DNA from: CALXOD01 sp964402715
Lineage (GTDB): Bacteria; Verrucomicrobiota; Lentisphaeria; Victivallales; Victivallaceae
Assembly (NCBI GenBank): GCA_964402715.1
Contig: CAYODJ010000006.1
Location: forward strand, 1 to 64,000
Length of the DNA: 64,000 nucleotides
Direction of reading: 5' to 3'
The notes beneath the pieces are model-generated. The model worked only from the letters and a program-made list of their open reading frames with translations. It did not search any database and was not told the origin of the DNA. Each line of letters begins with the position of its first letter. The first letter of the stretch is position 1. Made by a program: the position numbers and the translations under genes. Positions 43,360 to 53,314 of the stretch are shown here, in pieces.

Positions 43360-44736
43360 TCAGCGCGTGTCGGACGTCGCATGAAAATGCGTCAGCGGCT
43401 TCTGTCCGACAGGATAGACGTGAAAGCCGATCCGGAAGAGTTCCTCCGGCGGCAGCAGGTTTCGTCCGTCGAAAAGGAAAGCGGGTTTTTCCATGGATTT
43501 GAAAATCCGGCTGTAATCCAGATGCCGGAAGCAGGCCCACTCGGTCATGATCACCACGGCGTGCGCGCCTTCGGACGCCGCGTAGGGGTCGTCCCAGAAC
43601 GACACGTCGCCACGGTCGTTGGCCAGATCGATTCTGGCGTTATCCATCGCCTGAGGATCGTGGATGCGGATTTTCGCATGTTCTTCGAGCAGCTGCCGGC
43701 AGACTGAAATGGCCGGCGATTCCCTGGTGTCGCCGGTGTCCGCCTTGAAAGAGAAGCCGAAGACGGCGATTCGCTTGTCCGCCACAGTGTTGAACATGGC
43801 TGTGAGCATGGTCTCCACAAACCGTCTGGACTGGAAGTCGTTCATCTTCACCACCTGCTCCCAGTAGGCGGCCACTTCCGGCAGACCGTAGTGTTCGCAA
43901 AGATACACCAGGTTGAGGATGTCCTTCTTGAAGCACGAGCCGCCGAAACCGACTCCGGCTTTCAGAAATTTCGAACCGATACGGCTGTCCCGCCCGGCGG
44001 CGCTGGTGACTTCGCTGATGTTGGCTCCGGTTCTCTCGCAGAGAGCGGATATGCTGTTTACGGACGAAATTCGCTGCGCCAGAAGCGCATTGGAAACGAG
44101 TTTGGTCAGTTCGCTCGACCACAGGTTGGTGGTGATGATGCGGTCATGCGGCACCCAACGTTCGTAAATGCTCGCGACCTCGCGGATGGCCGATTCGTCC
44201 AGACCGCCGATAAGCACTCTGTCAGGATGAAGGAGGTCGTTGATGGCGGTTCCTTCCGCCAGGAATTCCGGATTGGAGACAATTCTGAATTTCAAGCCGC
44301 GCGTGTTGGAATGAAGCACGCGGCTGAGCGCCTGCGCCGTACGCACCGGCAAGGTGCTCTTTTCCACCACTATCTTGTCCGTATCGGCATATTCGAGTAT
44401 GCTGCGTGCGGTTTTCTCCAGATACTGGAGATCGGCGGCTTTGCCTGCGCCGGCTCCGAAAGTTTTCGTGGGAGTGTTGACGCTGACGAAGATGACATCA
44501 GCTTCCTTTATCGCTCGCGGGATGTCGGTCGAATAAAACAGGTTCCGTCCCCGGCAACGCCGCACAACTTCGTCCAGCCCCGGCTCGTAAACCGGTAGCT
44601 TGTCCGAATTCCACGCTTGTATGCGCTTTTCATTGATGTCCACGACGGTGACAACGAGATCCGGACACTGATCTGCTATTACCGCCATGGTTGGTCCGCC
44701 GACGTATCCGGCGCCGATGCAAAGGATTCGTTTCAT
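43360..44736 (-). CDS. ugd: UDP-glucose 6-dehydrogenase
   Basis: A 458-residue enzyme of the longer, animal-like type. The N-terminal NAD fold has ILCIGAGYVGGPTMAVIA, then VYEPGLDEVV, SVNTPTKTFG, VEKSTLPV and SNPEFLAEGTAINDL. The catalytic cysteine is in GVGFGGSCFKKD. A C-terminal UDP-binding domain with FGFSFKADTGDTRES follows. It makes UDP-glucuronate from UDP-glucose. It lies 85 bases downstream of uxs on the same strand, so the pair would convert UDP-glucose to UDP-xylose for glycan synthesis. Confidence 0.96.
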   Translation of the reverse strand: MKRILCIGAGYVGGPTMAVIADQCPDLVVTVVDINEKRIQAWNSDKLPVYEPGLDEVVRRCRGRNLFYSTDIPRAIKEADVIFVSVNTPTKTFGAGAGKAADLQYLEKTARSILEYADTDKIVVEKSTLPVRTAQALSRVLHSNTRGLKFRIVSNPEFLAEGTAINDLLHPDRVLIGGLDESAIREVASIYERWVPHDRIITTNLWSSELTKLVSNALLAQRISSVNSISALCERTGANISEVTSAAGRDSRIGSKFLKAGVGFGGSCFKKDILNLVYLCEHYGLPEVAAYWEQVVKMNDFQSRRFVETMLTAMFNTVADKRIAVFGFSFKADTGDTRESPAISVCRQLLEEHAKIRIHDPQAMDNARIDLANDRGDVSFWDDPYAASEGAHAVVIMTEWACFRHLDYSRIFKSMEKPAFLFDGRNLLPPEELFRIGFHVYPVGQKPLTHFHATSDTR

Positions 44737-44821
44737 GATTGGTCTTATTTCTTCCTTAATTAGATGTTCCGTGGCCGGCATGTTTCGTTTGACGTGTCGC
44801 ACGTCCACGTGTGGTTGATGT

Positions 44822-45823
44822 TCACTTTCTGCGGCTTTCAATTTCGTTTCCTGAATGGCTGCCGGTGTCGCAGAACTCCGGCGCTTCTTTGAGCAGACGA
44901 TCAAAGTAGGCGATAGTGCGCTTCAGTCCGTCGCGCAATGGAGTGACCGGCTTCCATTTCAGGACTTGACTCGCCAGTGTTATGTCCGGGCGGCGTTTCT
45001 TGGGATCGTCCGGCGGAAGCTGAGTATGAACGATCTTCGAACGCGATCCGGTCAAATCGCGGATGATTTCAGCCAGTTGCAGCATGGTGCATTCCTCCGG
45101 GTTGCCGATGTTGATCGGCCCGGTGAAGTCCGGGGGGGTCTGCATCATCCTCATCATTGCATCGACGAGATCATCGCAGTAGCAGAAACTTCTGGTCTGG
45201 CTGCCGTCTCCGTACACGGTTATGGGCAGATTCTGCAGGGCCTGGAGGATGAAGTTGCTGATCACCCTGCCGTCGCGAGGATGCATATACGGACCGTATG
45301 TGTTGAATATGCGGACGATTTTTGTCGGAAGCTCACACTGTGAGTGATAATAGTAGAACAGTGTCTCCGCGCATCGTTTCCCTTCGTCGTAGCAGGATCT
45401 CACGCCGATCGGGTTGACGTTTCCCCAATATGATTCAGTCTGCGGATGTATGCACGGGTCGCCGTAGACTTCGCTGGTGGACGCCTGGAGGATTCTGGCA
45501 TGAAGACGACGGGCAAGTCCGAGCATGTTGATGGCTCCGTGCACACAGGTCTTGACGGTCTGCACCGGATTCCTCTGGTAATGGACGGGCGAGGCGGGAC
45601 AGGCCAGATTGTAGATCTCGTCGCACTCGATGTAGAGGGGGAAAGTGACGTCGTGGCGGATGAGTTCGAAACGGGGATTGGCCAGAAGATGATAGATGTT
45701 CCGTTTGCTGCCGGTATAGAAATTATCTATGCAGATGACTTCGTTGTCGCCTTTCTCCAGGAGTTTTTCGCATAGATTGGTGCCGAGAAAACCGCCGCCT
45801 CCGGTGACGAGTATTTGCCTCAT
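44822..45823 (-). CDS. uxs: UDP-glucuronate decarboxylase (UDP-xylose synthase)
   Basis: A 333-residue extended-SDR enzyme: ILVTGGGGFLGTNL at the N-terminus, YNLACPASPVHYQRNP, STSEVYGDP with the catalytic Ser/Thr, the YxxxK pair in SCYDEGKR, and RIFNTYGPYMHPRDGRVISNFI, a UXS-specific block. It decarboxylates UDP-glucuronate to UDP-xylose. It is the first gene of the uxs-ugd pair with a promoter at 45903-45931, and supplies a pentose donor to the glycosyltransferases of the genome. Confidence 0.95.
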   Translation of the reverse strand: MRQILVTGGGGFLGTNLCEKLLEKGDNEVICIDNFYTGSKRNIYHLLANPRFELIRHDVTFPLYIECDEIYNLACPASPVHYQRNPVQTVKTCVHGAINMLGLARRLHARILQASTSEVYGDPCIHPQTESYWGNVNPIGVRSCYDEGKRCAETLFYYYHSQCELPTKIVRIFNTYGPYMHPRDGRVISNFILQALQNLPITVYGDGSQTRSFCYCDDLVDAMMRMMQTPPDFTGPINIGNPEECTMLQLAEIIRDLTGSRSKIVHTQLPPDDPKKRRPDITLASQVLKWKPVTPLRDGLKRTIAYFDRLLKEAPEFCDTGSHSGNEIESRRK

Positions 45824-45902
45824 GCTTCTCTCCCTGGACAGTTGTCGATCCGTTGCCTTTTAAATGCAAGAAAAGCACTGCCTGCGCATCATAACCCGTG
45901 AG

Positions 45903-45931
45903 AATATAGCGTCATCCCGCTTCTTTTTCAA
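45903..45931 (-). promoter_or_regulatory. Promoter for uxs-ugd
   Basis: Minus strand TTGAAA (45931-45926), 17-base spacer, TATATT (45908-45903), about 80 bases before the uxs start. It is nearly the same as the rdgC-like promoter. Confidence 0.65.
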
Positions 45932-45947
45932 CGTAATGAAACACCGA

Positions 45948-48176
45948 TTAAAGCAGCGACTGCGCGTCCACGTCCGCATATACCTCCACGCCTGGTGTGA
46001 TTTTGCCGTGCAGGAGCATCGCGCGCAGCGCCGGCCGTAACGACTGCAGTCGGTTGCCGCGCAGTATGGTCATGTATCGGAATTTGCCTTTGATGCGTTC
46101 GATCGGTGCAGGAAGAGGTCCGGAGATCTTAAGATTCACTGAACAGTACTGGCGTAAGGACGCGGTGAATTTTTCGGCGAATCCGGCCACGGATTGTTCA
46201 TCCTTTCCCTGAAAATGCACGGCGATCAGACGGGCGAACGGAGGATATGACAACATCTCCCTGACCTCCAGGTCGTAACGGCTGAATCCGTCGAAGTCCT
46301 GCATGACGGCGAATTTGATGGCCTCGTTGTCCGGATTGTAGGTCTGAATGATCACTTCGCCTCTGATATCGCCGCGTCCGGCGCGTCCGGCCACCTGTGT
46401 CAGCAATTGGAAAGTGCGTTCCGGAGCGCGAAAATCAGGCATCATGAGTCCGCTGTCCGCGTTTATTACACCGACCAGCGTGACATTGGGGAAATGCAGT
46501 CCTTTCGCGATCATCTGAGTGCCGATTAAAATATCTATCTCGGCGCGGCGGAATCTTTCCAGAATCATTTCGTAGTCGCCGACGCTTCTCATTGAGTCGG
46601 AATCCATGCGCGCAATGCGGGCATTGGTGAAAATTGCGGCGGCCGCAGCCTCTACTTTTTCAGTGCCGACGCCGTTGTAACTGATTTCCGAGGAGCGGCA
46701 CGTCGGACATTGCCTCGGTGCGGGAATGGTTTTGCCGCATAGATGGCAACTCAGTGTCTGGCGTTTTTTGGAATAGGTGAAGTTGACCGAGCAGTTCGGA
46801 CAGACCGCTTCGTATCCGCACTTCTGGCAGAGCATGACGCGGGCGTACCCGCGGCGATTCAGAAAGAGGATTGACTGTTCTCCGCGTTCCAGTCTTTCTT
46901 GAACGGCATCGATGAGGATTGAGGAGAAGAAACTTGATTTGCCTTGCTCCGGCGCACCGCCCAGTCTTTGATCGACGATTCGGATGCGAGGCGTCATCTG
47001 TGTGGAAATCTGTTTTGACAGACGCGCCAGAACGTATTTGCCGCTTGACGCATTGTAACTGCTTTCCGCGGACGGCGTGGCTGAGCCGAGAATGACCACC
47101 GCGTTTTCCAGTCTGCCCCGCATGACGGCGACATCCCTAGCCGAATAGCGCGGAGCCTCCGATTGCTTGTAACTGCTGTCGTGTTCCTCGTCTACCACGA
47201 TTAGACCCAGGTTGCGGAACGGCGCGAAGAGAGCCGATCTGGCTCCTACCGCGATGGCGCTCTCGTGACGACTGATGCGATGCCATTCGTCAAAGCGTTC
47301 CCCGTCGGAGAGACGGCTGTGAAGGATGCTCAGCTGATCTCCGAAACGCGAGCGGAAACGTCGAACCGTCTGCGGCGTGAGAGAGATCTCGGGGACAAGA
47401 ACAATGGCGGACTTGCCCAGCTTCATGGTCTGCGCGATGGCCTGCAGGTAGACTTCGGTCTTGCCGCTGTTCGTGACACCGTGCAGAAGCAGTACATGGC
47501 GGCGATCCTGTCCGGTGAGCATCCGACGTATCTGATCCAGCGCCGCGGCTTGTTCAGTGGTGGGCTGCAGTTCGTCCGCCGGCACGACGGTGCGTCCGGC
47601 GAATGGATCGCGACGCACGGGACGCTTTTCCGACAGAAGCAGATGGCGTTTCACCAGAGTATCTATTCTGGAGCGCGTGAAAGCGGTGGTCTTCAGTAAT
47701 TCGTTCAACGGCAGCGTGTGCTCGGGTGCGTCAAGCAGTGTTCGCAGCATCATTGTCTGTGCTGCAAATCTCTTGTGGTGGAGGTTGAGCGCGATGAAGG
47801 CGCGTGCCGCCTCGGGGTCGGAGATGGTGACGTGGGAAAGAAATTTCTTCCGGATCTTTCCACGACGTACCGGCGCGGGCAGGAGCGTTCGGATGGCCTG
47901 TTCCCGGGAACAGCAGTAATAGTCGGCTATCCAGTTGCCGAGTTTCACCAGTTTTTCGGGAAGGCTGGCCGCATTGTCGGATACATCGAGGATGTCTCGC
48001 AGTTCAGGACGACTGCTGCTGTCGCACAGCGCCAATACGTACCCGTCGCGCACCGTGCGTCCGAAAGGGACGCTCACGCGAACCCCGATCCGGATGGAGC
48101 CGGCCAGTCTCTGAGGTATACTGTAGTCAAAAAGATGATCGAGCGCGATGTCAAGCGCGACTTGAGCTATGTTCAT
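45948..48176 (-). CDS. priA: Primosomal protein N' (replication restart helicase PriA)
   Basis: A 742-residue PriA. The N-terminal DNA-binding domain (IALDHLFDYSIP, VRVSVPFGRTVRDGYVL) precedes a superfamily 2 helicase with Walker A GVTNSGKTEVY and DEEH in VVDEEHDSSYKQ. Zinc-binding cysteines are in CQKCGYEAVCPNCS and CHLCGKTIPAPRQCPTC, and IGTQMIAKGLHFPNVTLVG is the family's motif V region. It reloads the replisome at stalled forks. Start MNIAQVALD at 48176; an upstream leader to 48212 lacks similarity. Confidence 0.96.
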   Translation of the reverse strand: MNIAQVALDIALDHLFDYSIPQRLAGSIRIGVRVSVPFGRTVRDGYVLALCDSSSRPELRDILDVSDNAASLPEKLVKLGNWIADYYCCSREQAIRTLLPAPVRRGKIRKKFLSHVTISDPEAARAFIALNLHHKRFAAQTMMLRTLLDAPEHTLPLNELLKTTAFTRSRIDTLVKRHLLLSEKRPVRRDPFAGRTVVPADELQPTTEQAAALDQIRRMLTGQDRRHVLLLHGVTNSGKTEVYLQAIAQTMKLGKSAIVLVPEISLTPQTVRRFRSRFGDQLSILHSRLSDGERFDEWHRISRHESAIAVGARSALFAPFRNLGLIVVDEEHDSSYKQSEAPRYSARDVAVMRGRLENAVVILGSATPSAESSYNASSGKYVLARLSKQISTQMTPRIRIVDQRLGGAPEQGKSSFFSSILIDAVQERLERGEQSILFLNRRGYARVMLCQKCGYEAVCPNCSVNFTYSKKRQTLSCHLCGKTIPAPRQCPTCRSSEISYNGVGTEKVEAAAAAIFTNARIARMDSDSMRSVGDYEMILERFRRAEIDILIGTQMIAKGLHFPNVTLVGVINADSGLMMPDFRAPERTFQLLTQVAGRAGRGDIRGEVIIQTYNPDNEAIKFAVMQDFDGFSRYDLEVREMLSYPPFARLIAVHFQGKDEQSVAGFAEKFTASLRQYCSVNLKISGPLPAPIERIKGKFRYMTILRGNRLQSLRPALRAMLLHGKITPGVEVYADVDAQSLL

Positions 48177-48529
48177 GGTGTGTGCGGGAAACCGAACTGG
48201 CCGCGACGGCATCGCGTTGTCTTACGCTGAATCACGTGAATCCGGACGGTGAAGTCCACTGCTCTGTGAACCGGCCGTTGTGCCTCGGATGACGGAGCAA
48301 ATCTCCCCGTGTTCTTACGCGGCATTCCGAGCGGCGCCCGCGAGGCGATCCTCCGCTCGTAGCCGGGCCTCCGTCAATCAGTTTCTTACATCCATCCCTG
48401 GAGCATCTGGCGCGTCCGTGTGCAGATCCAATTCACGGCGCTGTCCGCGACCGTGATACGAACCGTGATCCCGAACCCACATATCCGAGGCATGCGCGGA
48501 ACCACAGCGGCTGTCATGCCGCGCCAGGA
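48177..48529. other. Intergenic, no supported gene
   Basis: Lies between priA (starting at 48176, minus) and the end of rpsT. No coding frame or terminator was convincing. Confidence 0.5.
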
Positions 48530-48799
48530 TTATTGCGCGGAGAGTGACTGAAACAGGCGATCAAATTGGGATTTTTTGTTGGCCGCCTTGTTGACATGAA
48601 TGGCGTTGGCTTTGACTGCCTTGTCAACGCGACTGCAGCATTGCTTGTGTAATGCCGCGGCGTTTTCCTTTTCTCCTGCCGCGACCGCCGCGCGGAAGCG
48701 TTTCTCCAATGTCTTAAGCTCATTGTTGCGTGCACGGTTGCGGATATTGGCAAGTTTTCCGGTGCGCAGCCGTTTCAAAGCTGATTTCGAGTGAGCCAT
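48530..48799 (-). CDS. rpsT: 30S ribosomal protein S20
   Basis: An 89-residue, lysine/arginine-rich helical protein: MAHSKSALKRLRTGKLANIRNRARNNELKTLEKRF and VDKAVKANAIHVNKAANKKSQF match S20. Two adjacent cysteines near the middle (KQCC) are unusual for the family. It binds 16S rRNA early in assembly. The start at 48799 is the normal N-terminus; a strong promoter at 48938-48966 drives it. Confidence 0.95.
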   Translation of the reverse strand: MAHSKSALKRLRTGKLANIRNRARNNELKTLEKRFRAAVAAGEKENAAALHKQCCSRVDKAVKANAIHVNKAANKKSQFDRLFQSLSAQ

Positions 48800-48937
48800 G
48801 TTGATCCATTCCCTTCGTGTCGCTGGGTTTTAAAACAGTACAGTTTCGTCATTCGTCACTGATGAAATCTCGCCTGTCCGCATGAATCGCGATCTCGGCT
48901 TTCTCCGTCGACTCACACTGCGGACAAAAGCACGCTA

Positions 48938-48966
48938 AATTTAACATCGAAGCCTGCAGAAGTCAA
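48938..48966 (-). promoter_or_regulatory. Promoter for rpsT
   Basis: Minus strand TTGACT (48966-48961), 17-base spacer, TAAATT (48943-48938), with a leader of about 130 bases. Confidence 0.7.
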
Positions 48967-49163
48967 GAGGTTGATCCTTATTTTTGTCGAGCAAGGACGG
49001 GATCATGACGGTCTTCACATGGAACATGCAATGAAACTCCGCAGGTCGCGGAGGAGAGCGTCTGCGGACGCAGGATTTGCGGTTGCTGAAAGGGAGAATC
49101 GTTACCGGGAATGTCGGCGCGATGCCGCTTGTCCGATTATTGATAAAAATGGGTTTGCTCCTC

Positions 49164-49191
49164 TTGTCAGTGTGATTTTCCGCATTATATT
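49164..49191 (+). promoter_or_regulatory. Promoter for the nusA-infB operon
   Basis: TTGTCA (49164-49169), 16-base spacer, TATATT (49186-49191). The leader to nusA is about 260 bases with no gene in it; the expected rimP is missing. Confidence 0.6.
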
Positions 49192-49456
49192 ATCACCGTG
49201 CGTCGCATAACGTTCAGGTATGAGGCGCACATGTCGGTTTTCGCGGATTTGCAGACGTACAACAAATACAAGACGGTCAGAACATAAGCGTAAGACAGTC
49301 GAACAGCAGGAATGGAGGAAAGTGGGAGATGTGGATGTGCATTTGCCCGCTTTTTTTGTTTTTTGCTCTTTTCATCATGCATCGCGGACACGTTGCCGGA
49401 GCCGGAGATGGAGCATAGTGGAGATGGTCGGCGCCGGCCGGCTGAAAGGGGAAGAT

Positions 49457-50683
49457 ATGAACAACGAATTACTGACGATTCTTGAGTACATTGAACGGGA
49501 GAGGGGCATTAGCCGTGATCTTCTGATCAAGGCGCTGGAGACCGCGATTCTGTCAGCCTCGCGCAAGAGCATTCACCCTGCCAGCACTCTCAGCGTCAAG
49601 GTCGATCCGAATACCGGTGTCATTCAGGCTTGGGCAAAGCTGGAGGTCGTCGCGGAGAATCCTAACAGGGATCAGCTGCTGCTGGCGCGCGCCAAGGAGA
49701 AGTTTCCGGAGGTGAAGCTGGGTGACTTGGTCGACTGGGAGGTGACCCCGCGGAACTTCGGACGAATCGCGGCGCAGACCGCCAAGCAGACGATCATGCA
49801 GCAGCTCCGTCAGGCCGAGAAGGCGACGGTGATGGAGGAATTTGCCGACCGCGTGGGGCATATAATCAGCGGTACGGTTCGCCGCTTCGAAAGCGGCAAT
49901 ACCATCATCAGTTTCCAGAAGGCGGAGGGGGTGATGGGCAGTCGCGACAAGATGCACGGTGAACAGTACATGCCGGGCGACCGGATCAATGCGCTGCTTT
50001 TGCGCGTGGATGTTTCCGGAGGAGGTCCCAGTTTGATAGTTTCCCGCGCCTGCCCGGAGTTTGTCGTGCGCCTCTTCGAACTTGAGGTGGCTGAAATCCG
50101 CGACGGTGTGGTGAAGATCATGGGCATCGCCCGCGAGGCCGGCAGCAGAACCAAGATTGCGGTGCAGAGCGAGGACTTGCGGGTCGACCCTGTCGGAGCT
50201 TGCGTTGGCATCCGCGGCACCAGGGTCCGCAACATCACTAACGAGTTGAATGGAGAACGTATAGACATCGTGCCTTACGACGCCGATATCGGCAAATACG
50301 CGATGAACGCGTTGTTGCCGGCTCATGTGCAGTCGGTGGATGTGGATGATGAGCGGCACGAGTTGATTGTGCATGTGACCGAGGAACAGTCCAAGTTGGC
50401 GTTCGGAAAGAAGGCTCAGAATGTTCGTCTGTGCTCGCAGCTCATCGGATGGAAGACCACCATCAAGATCGAGGGGGGGATTGAGGAGAAAATAGGTCAG
50501 GCCGCGACGCAGTTGGCGAACGATTTGCAGATTTCAATGGAGACGGCGGACAAGTTGGTGCGCAACGGGTTTGTGTCCGTTGACGGAGTGGTTGCCGCCG
50601 GCGAGGAAGCCCTGCTGGAGATTGACGGTATAGATGCAGCTGAGGTGAAGTCTGCGCTGGCTAGATTGACTGGAGGCAAGTGA
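49457..50683 (+). CDS. nusA: Transcription termination/antitermination factor NusA
   Basis: A 408-residue NusA. The N-terminal RNAP-binding domain (ILEYIERERGISRDLLIKALE, VTPRNFGRIAAQTAKQTIMQ) is followed by an S1 domain (GHIISGTVRRFESGNTIISF), KH1 with DPVGACVGIRGTRVRNI, KH2 with GKKAQNVRLCSQLIG, and a C-terminal helix-hairpin-helix (FVSVDGVVAAGEEALLEIDGI). It modulates pausing and termination. ATG 49457 follows GGGGAAG; an N-terminal extension is basic and unrelated. It opens a six-gene translation operon. Confidence 0.96.
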   Translation: MNNELLTILEYIERERGISRDLLIKALETAILSASRKSIHPASTLSVKVDPNTGVIQAWAKLEVVAENPNRDQLLLARAKEKFPEVKLGDLVDWEVTPRNFGRIAAQTAKQTIMQQLRQAEKATVMEEFADRVGHIISGTVRRFESGNTIISFQKAEGVMGSRDKMHGEQYMPGDRINALLLRVDVSGGGPSLIVSRACPEFVVRLFELEVAEIRDGVVKIMGIAREAGSRTKIAVQSEDLRVDPVGACVGIRGTRVRNITNELNGERIDIVPYDADIGKYAMNALLPAHVQSVDVDDERHELIVHVTEEQSKLAFGKKAQNVRLCSQLIGWKTTIKIEGGIEEKIGQAATQLANDLQISMETADKLVRNGFVSVDGVVAAGEEALLEIDGIDAAEVKSALARLTGGK

Positions 50684-50687
50684 AAAA

Positions 50688-52817
50688 GTGAAGAAACTTA
50701 GTGTCAAAAGTCTGGCGCGGAAATATCACGTCAAGGAGCAGGTGATTCTTGATGAGCTGGCAGGGCAGGGCGTCACGCCGATCGATGACGCATTGATTCC
50801 AGTGGATATGATTGATTTGGTTGAGGCGCATTTCGCAGATTTTTTTGGAAAGAGCGATACGGCGCGGACATCGGAGAAAAGCTCCGGCGGGGAGAAAAAG
50901 CGTCCGACCAGGGGTGTCAAGCAGGGGAAGGAGGCAACCGGCAAATCGCGTCGTGTCTCCGCCGCCAAGACAGCGGCCGGAACCGGCCGTTCATCAAAGA
51001 AAACAGGCAGAGCTTCGGCCGTCAGCGATGGGACGTCCCCGGCTCCGACGGTCATCAAGCTGGAACAGCCGGTTATCGTCAAGGTGCTGGCTGATGCGGT
51101 CGGACGCAGGCCGAACGAATTGATCAGTGATTTGATAAAATTGGGCGAACTCACCGGAATCAACCAGCCGATCAGCGATGCCAATGTTCGCAAGCTGTGT
51201 CGGCAGTACGGTTATGAATTGGAGTTTGTAAAAGCCGCCAGGCAGGTTGAAACGAAACCAGCCGCGCCGTCGGCCAGGCCGGCGCCGTCTCCACAGCCGG
51301 AGCGACTTGAGGAACGACCTCCAGTGGTGACTTTCCTGGGACACGTCGACCATGGCAAGACGTCGCTTCAGGATGCGGTGCGTCATACTCATGTGGTGGA
51401 GCATGAGGCCGGACGCATCACCCAGCACATCGGCGCGTCCACGGTCAAGTTCAAGGACAAGCAGATCACTTTCATAGATACGCCGGGACACGAGGCGTTC
51501 ACCAGCATGCGCGCGCGCGGCGCCAACGTCACGGATATTGCGGTTCTGGTGGTCTCTGCTGCGGAGGGGTTTAAGGCGCAGACGGTTGAGGCGATGAATC
51601 ACGCCTTGGCGGCGAAAGTGCCGATTGTGGTGGCGATCAATAAAATGGATCTGCCAGACGCTGATCCGGATAAGGTGCTGCTGCACATGCAGCAGAACGG
51701 ACTCCACAGCGAGGACTGGGGGGGCAGTGTCGGCACCGTGAGGGTGTCGGCCAAGACAGGGGATGGCCTGGATGCTCTGCTGGATCGCATTCTGCTGGAG
51801 GCGGAGATGCTGGAGCTTAGGGCAAATCCGGAAAAATCCGCCGAGGGATTCGTACTTGAAGCCCAGATTGAGCAGGGGTTGGGTCCGACGGCGCATGTCC
51901 TGGTGCAGAACGGCACACTGCATGTCGGCGACATCGCGGTTTGCGGTCAGTGCTACGGAAAGGTGCGTTCGCTCATTTCGGATCATGGAGAGCGTCTCAA
52001 ATCCGCCGGTCCGAGCACGCCGGTTAAAGTTGTGGGTCTGTCAGGAGCTCCTGACGCCGGCGACAGACTGACGGTCATGGATTCTGAGCGTGCGGCACGT
52101 CAGGAGATTGATCGGCGCATTGCGGAGAAACGCAGTACGATGAGCGCGGTGAGTGCGATCGCGTCTGAAGAAGATCTTTTCAGCAAACTCAGCAGCGCAT
52201 CAAAGGATACGCTGAACATATTGATTAAATCCGACGTGCGCGGGTCAGGAGAGGCTATTGCGCAGTCGCTGGAGAAGTTGCCGTCGGACAAAATCAAGGC
52301 GGAGGTGATTCTCAACGCGGTGGGGGCAATCACCGAGAACGATGTGATGCTTGCGGCCGCGTCTCACGGAATTCTGGTGGGATTTCATGTCAGGGTCAAT
52401 CCGGGAGTCAATGATCTTGCCAAGCAGCAGCATGTCGAGATCCGGCTGTACAGCATCATCTACGAACTGCTGGAGGACATTTCGGATGCACTGGCAGGGA
52501 AGCTGGCTCCGGAAAAGCGGGAGAACCGGTTGGGAACGGCGAAAATCCTGCAGATCTTTGAACTCTCCAAGGGACCGAAAATATGCGGCTGCCATGTCGA
52601 TTCCGGATTGGTCAAGGTCGGTGCGCATGCCAGGGTGAGGCGAGGTGGCGAACTCCTGTACAACGGCGTGATCGCGAGTTTGCGTCGGTTTCAGGACGAC
52701 GTCAAGGAGGTGAAGGCCGGTCTGGACTGTGGCATCCGGCTGGACAATTTCAATGACTTTGTTCCGGGAGACGAGATTGAAGTGTACGAAATCGAGCTAA
52801 GGAAGGCCACTCTTTAA
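50688..52817 (+). CDS. infB: Translation initiation factor IF-2
   Basis: A 709-residue IF-2. The N-terminal module (KKLSVKSLARKYHVKEQVILDEL) is followed by a basic linker of about 100 residues rich in Lys/Thr/Ser, then the conserved GTPase: GHVDHGKTSLQDAVR, DTPGHEAFTSMRARGA and NKMDLPDAD. C-terminal domains bind initiator tRNA (GVGTV-type regions and NDLAKQQHVEIRLYSIIYEL). The linker is short compared with E. coli. Start is GTG at 50688, 4 bases after the nusA stop. Confidence 0.97.
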   Translation: MKKLSVKSLARKYHVKEQVILDELAGQGVTPIDDALIPVDMIDLVEAHFADFFGKSDTARTSEKSSGGEKKRPTRGVKQGKEATGKSRRVSAAKTAAGTGRSSKKTGRASAVSDGTSPAPTVIKLEQPVIVKVLADAVGRRPNELISDLIKLGELTGINQPISDANVRKLCRQYGYELEFVKAARQVETKPAAPSARPAPSPQPERLEERPPVVTFLGHVDHGKTSLQDAVRHTHVVEHEAGRITQHIGASTVKFKDKQITFIDTPGHEAFTSMRARGANVTDIAVLVVSAAEGFKAQTVEAMNHALAAKVPIVVAINKMDLPDADPDKVLLHMQQNGLHSEDWGGSVGTVRVSAKTGDGLDALLDRILLEAEMLELRANPEKSAEGFVLEAQIEQGLGPTAHVLVQNGTLHVGDIAVCGQCYGKVRSLISDHGERLKSAGPSTPVKVVGLSGAPDAGDRLTVMDSERAARQEIDRRIAEKRSTMSAVSAIASEEDLFSKLSSASKDTLNILIKSDVRGSGEAIAQSLEKLPSDKIKAEVILNAVGAITENDVMLAAASHGILVGFHVRVNPGVNDLAKQQHVEIRLYSIIYELLEDISDALAGKLAPEKRENRLGTAKILQIFELSKGPKICGCHVDSGLVKVGAHARVRRGGELLYNGVIASLRRFQDDVKEVKAGLDCGIRLDNFNDFVPGDEIEVYEIELRKATL

Positions 52818-52918
52818 CAACAGCCGCACTGTGTGATTCCGGCGTGCGCTTGCGCACGTAAGGCGTGATGCGCGGATCGTGAGTCCGCCGTCCGATGCGC
52901 GAGATGGATCGGGGAAAC

Positions 52919-53314
52919 ATGACAATGAGTTCAGCGGATCGACTGGTTAGGGTTAACGAGCTTCTGAAACGGGAAATAGCCGATTATTTGGAGCGTAATC
53001 CGGTCGCCGGCGCGGAAGGTGTTCTCGTATCAGTTACTGCGGTGAATTGCAGCGCGGATCTGCACAGTGCCGCGGTTTACGTCAGCATATTTGGCGGAGG
53101 CGGATCCTCAGGCGGGCAGGTGATGCGGAATCTGGAGGAGTTGAGGCCGGATCTCCAGTGCCGCATCGCCCGCAATCTTGCGTTTAAGTATACTCCGGTT
53201 CTGTCTTTCTTGCGGGACGATCGCATTGAACGCGGAGATCGGGTTCTGAGGATTCTGGATGCGTATGAGCAGCGGATGGACGGAGGCGGAGTCGTTGATG
53301 ACGCGCAGGCTTGA
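52919..53314 (+). CDS. rbfA: Ribosome-binding factor A
   Basis: A 131-residue KH-like protein. RVNELLKREIADYLER at the N-terminus, AVYVSIFG and LEELRPDLQCRIARNLAFKYTPVLSFLRDDRIERGDRVLRIL at the C-terminus match RbfA, which helps mature the 5' end of 16S rRNA. ATG 52919 is the likelier start, with 52925 as alternative. It lies about 100 bases after infB and its 3' end overlaps nrnA by 17 bases. Confidence 0.9.
   Translation: MTMSSADRLVRVNELLKREIADYLERNPVAGAEGVLVSVTAVNCSADLHSAAVYVSIFGGGGSSGGQVMRNLEELRPDLQCRIARNLAFKYTPVLSFLRDDRIERGDRVLRILDAYEQRMDGGGVVDDAQA

Noticed and set aside
48530..48799. Autoregulatory leader for S20
   Set aside because: The 130-base leader is long enough, but I saw no structure resembling the S20 rRNA target.
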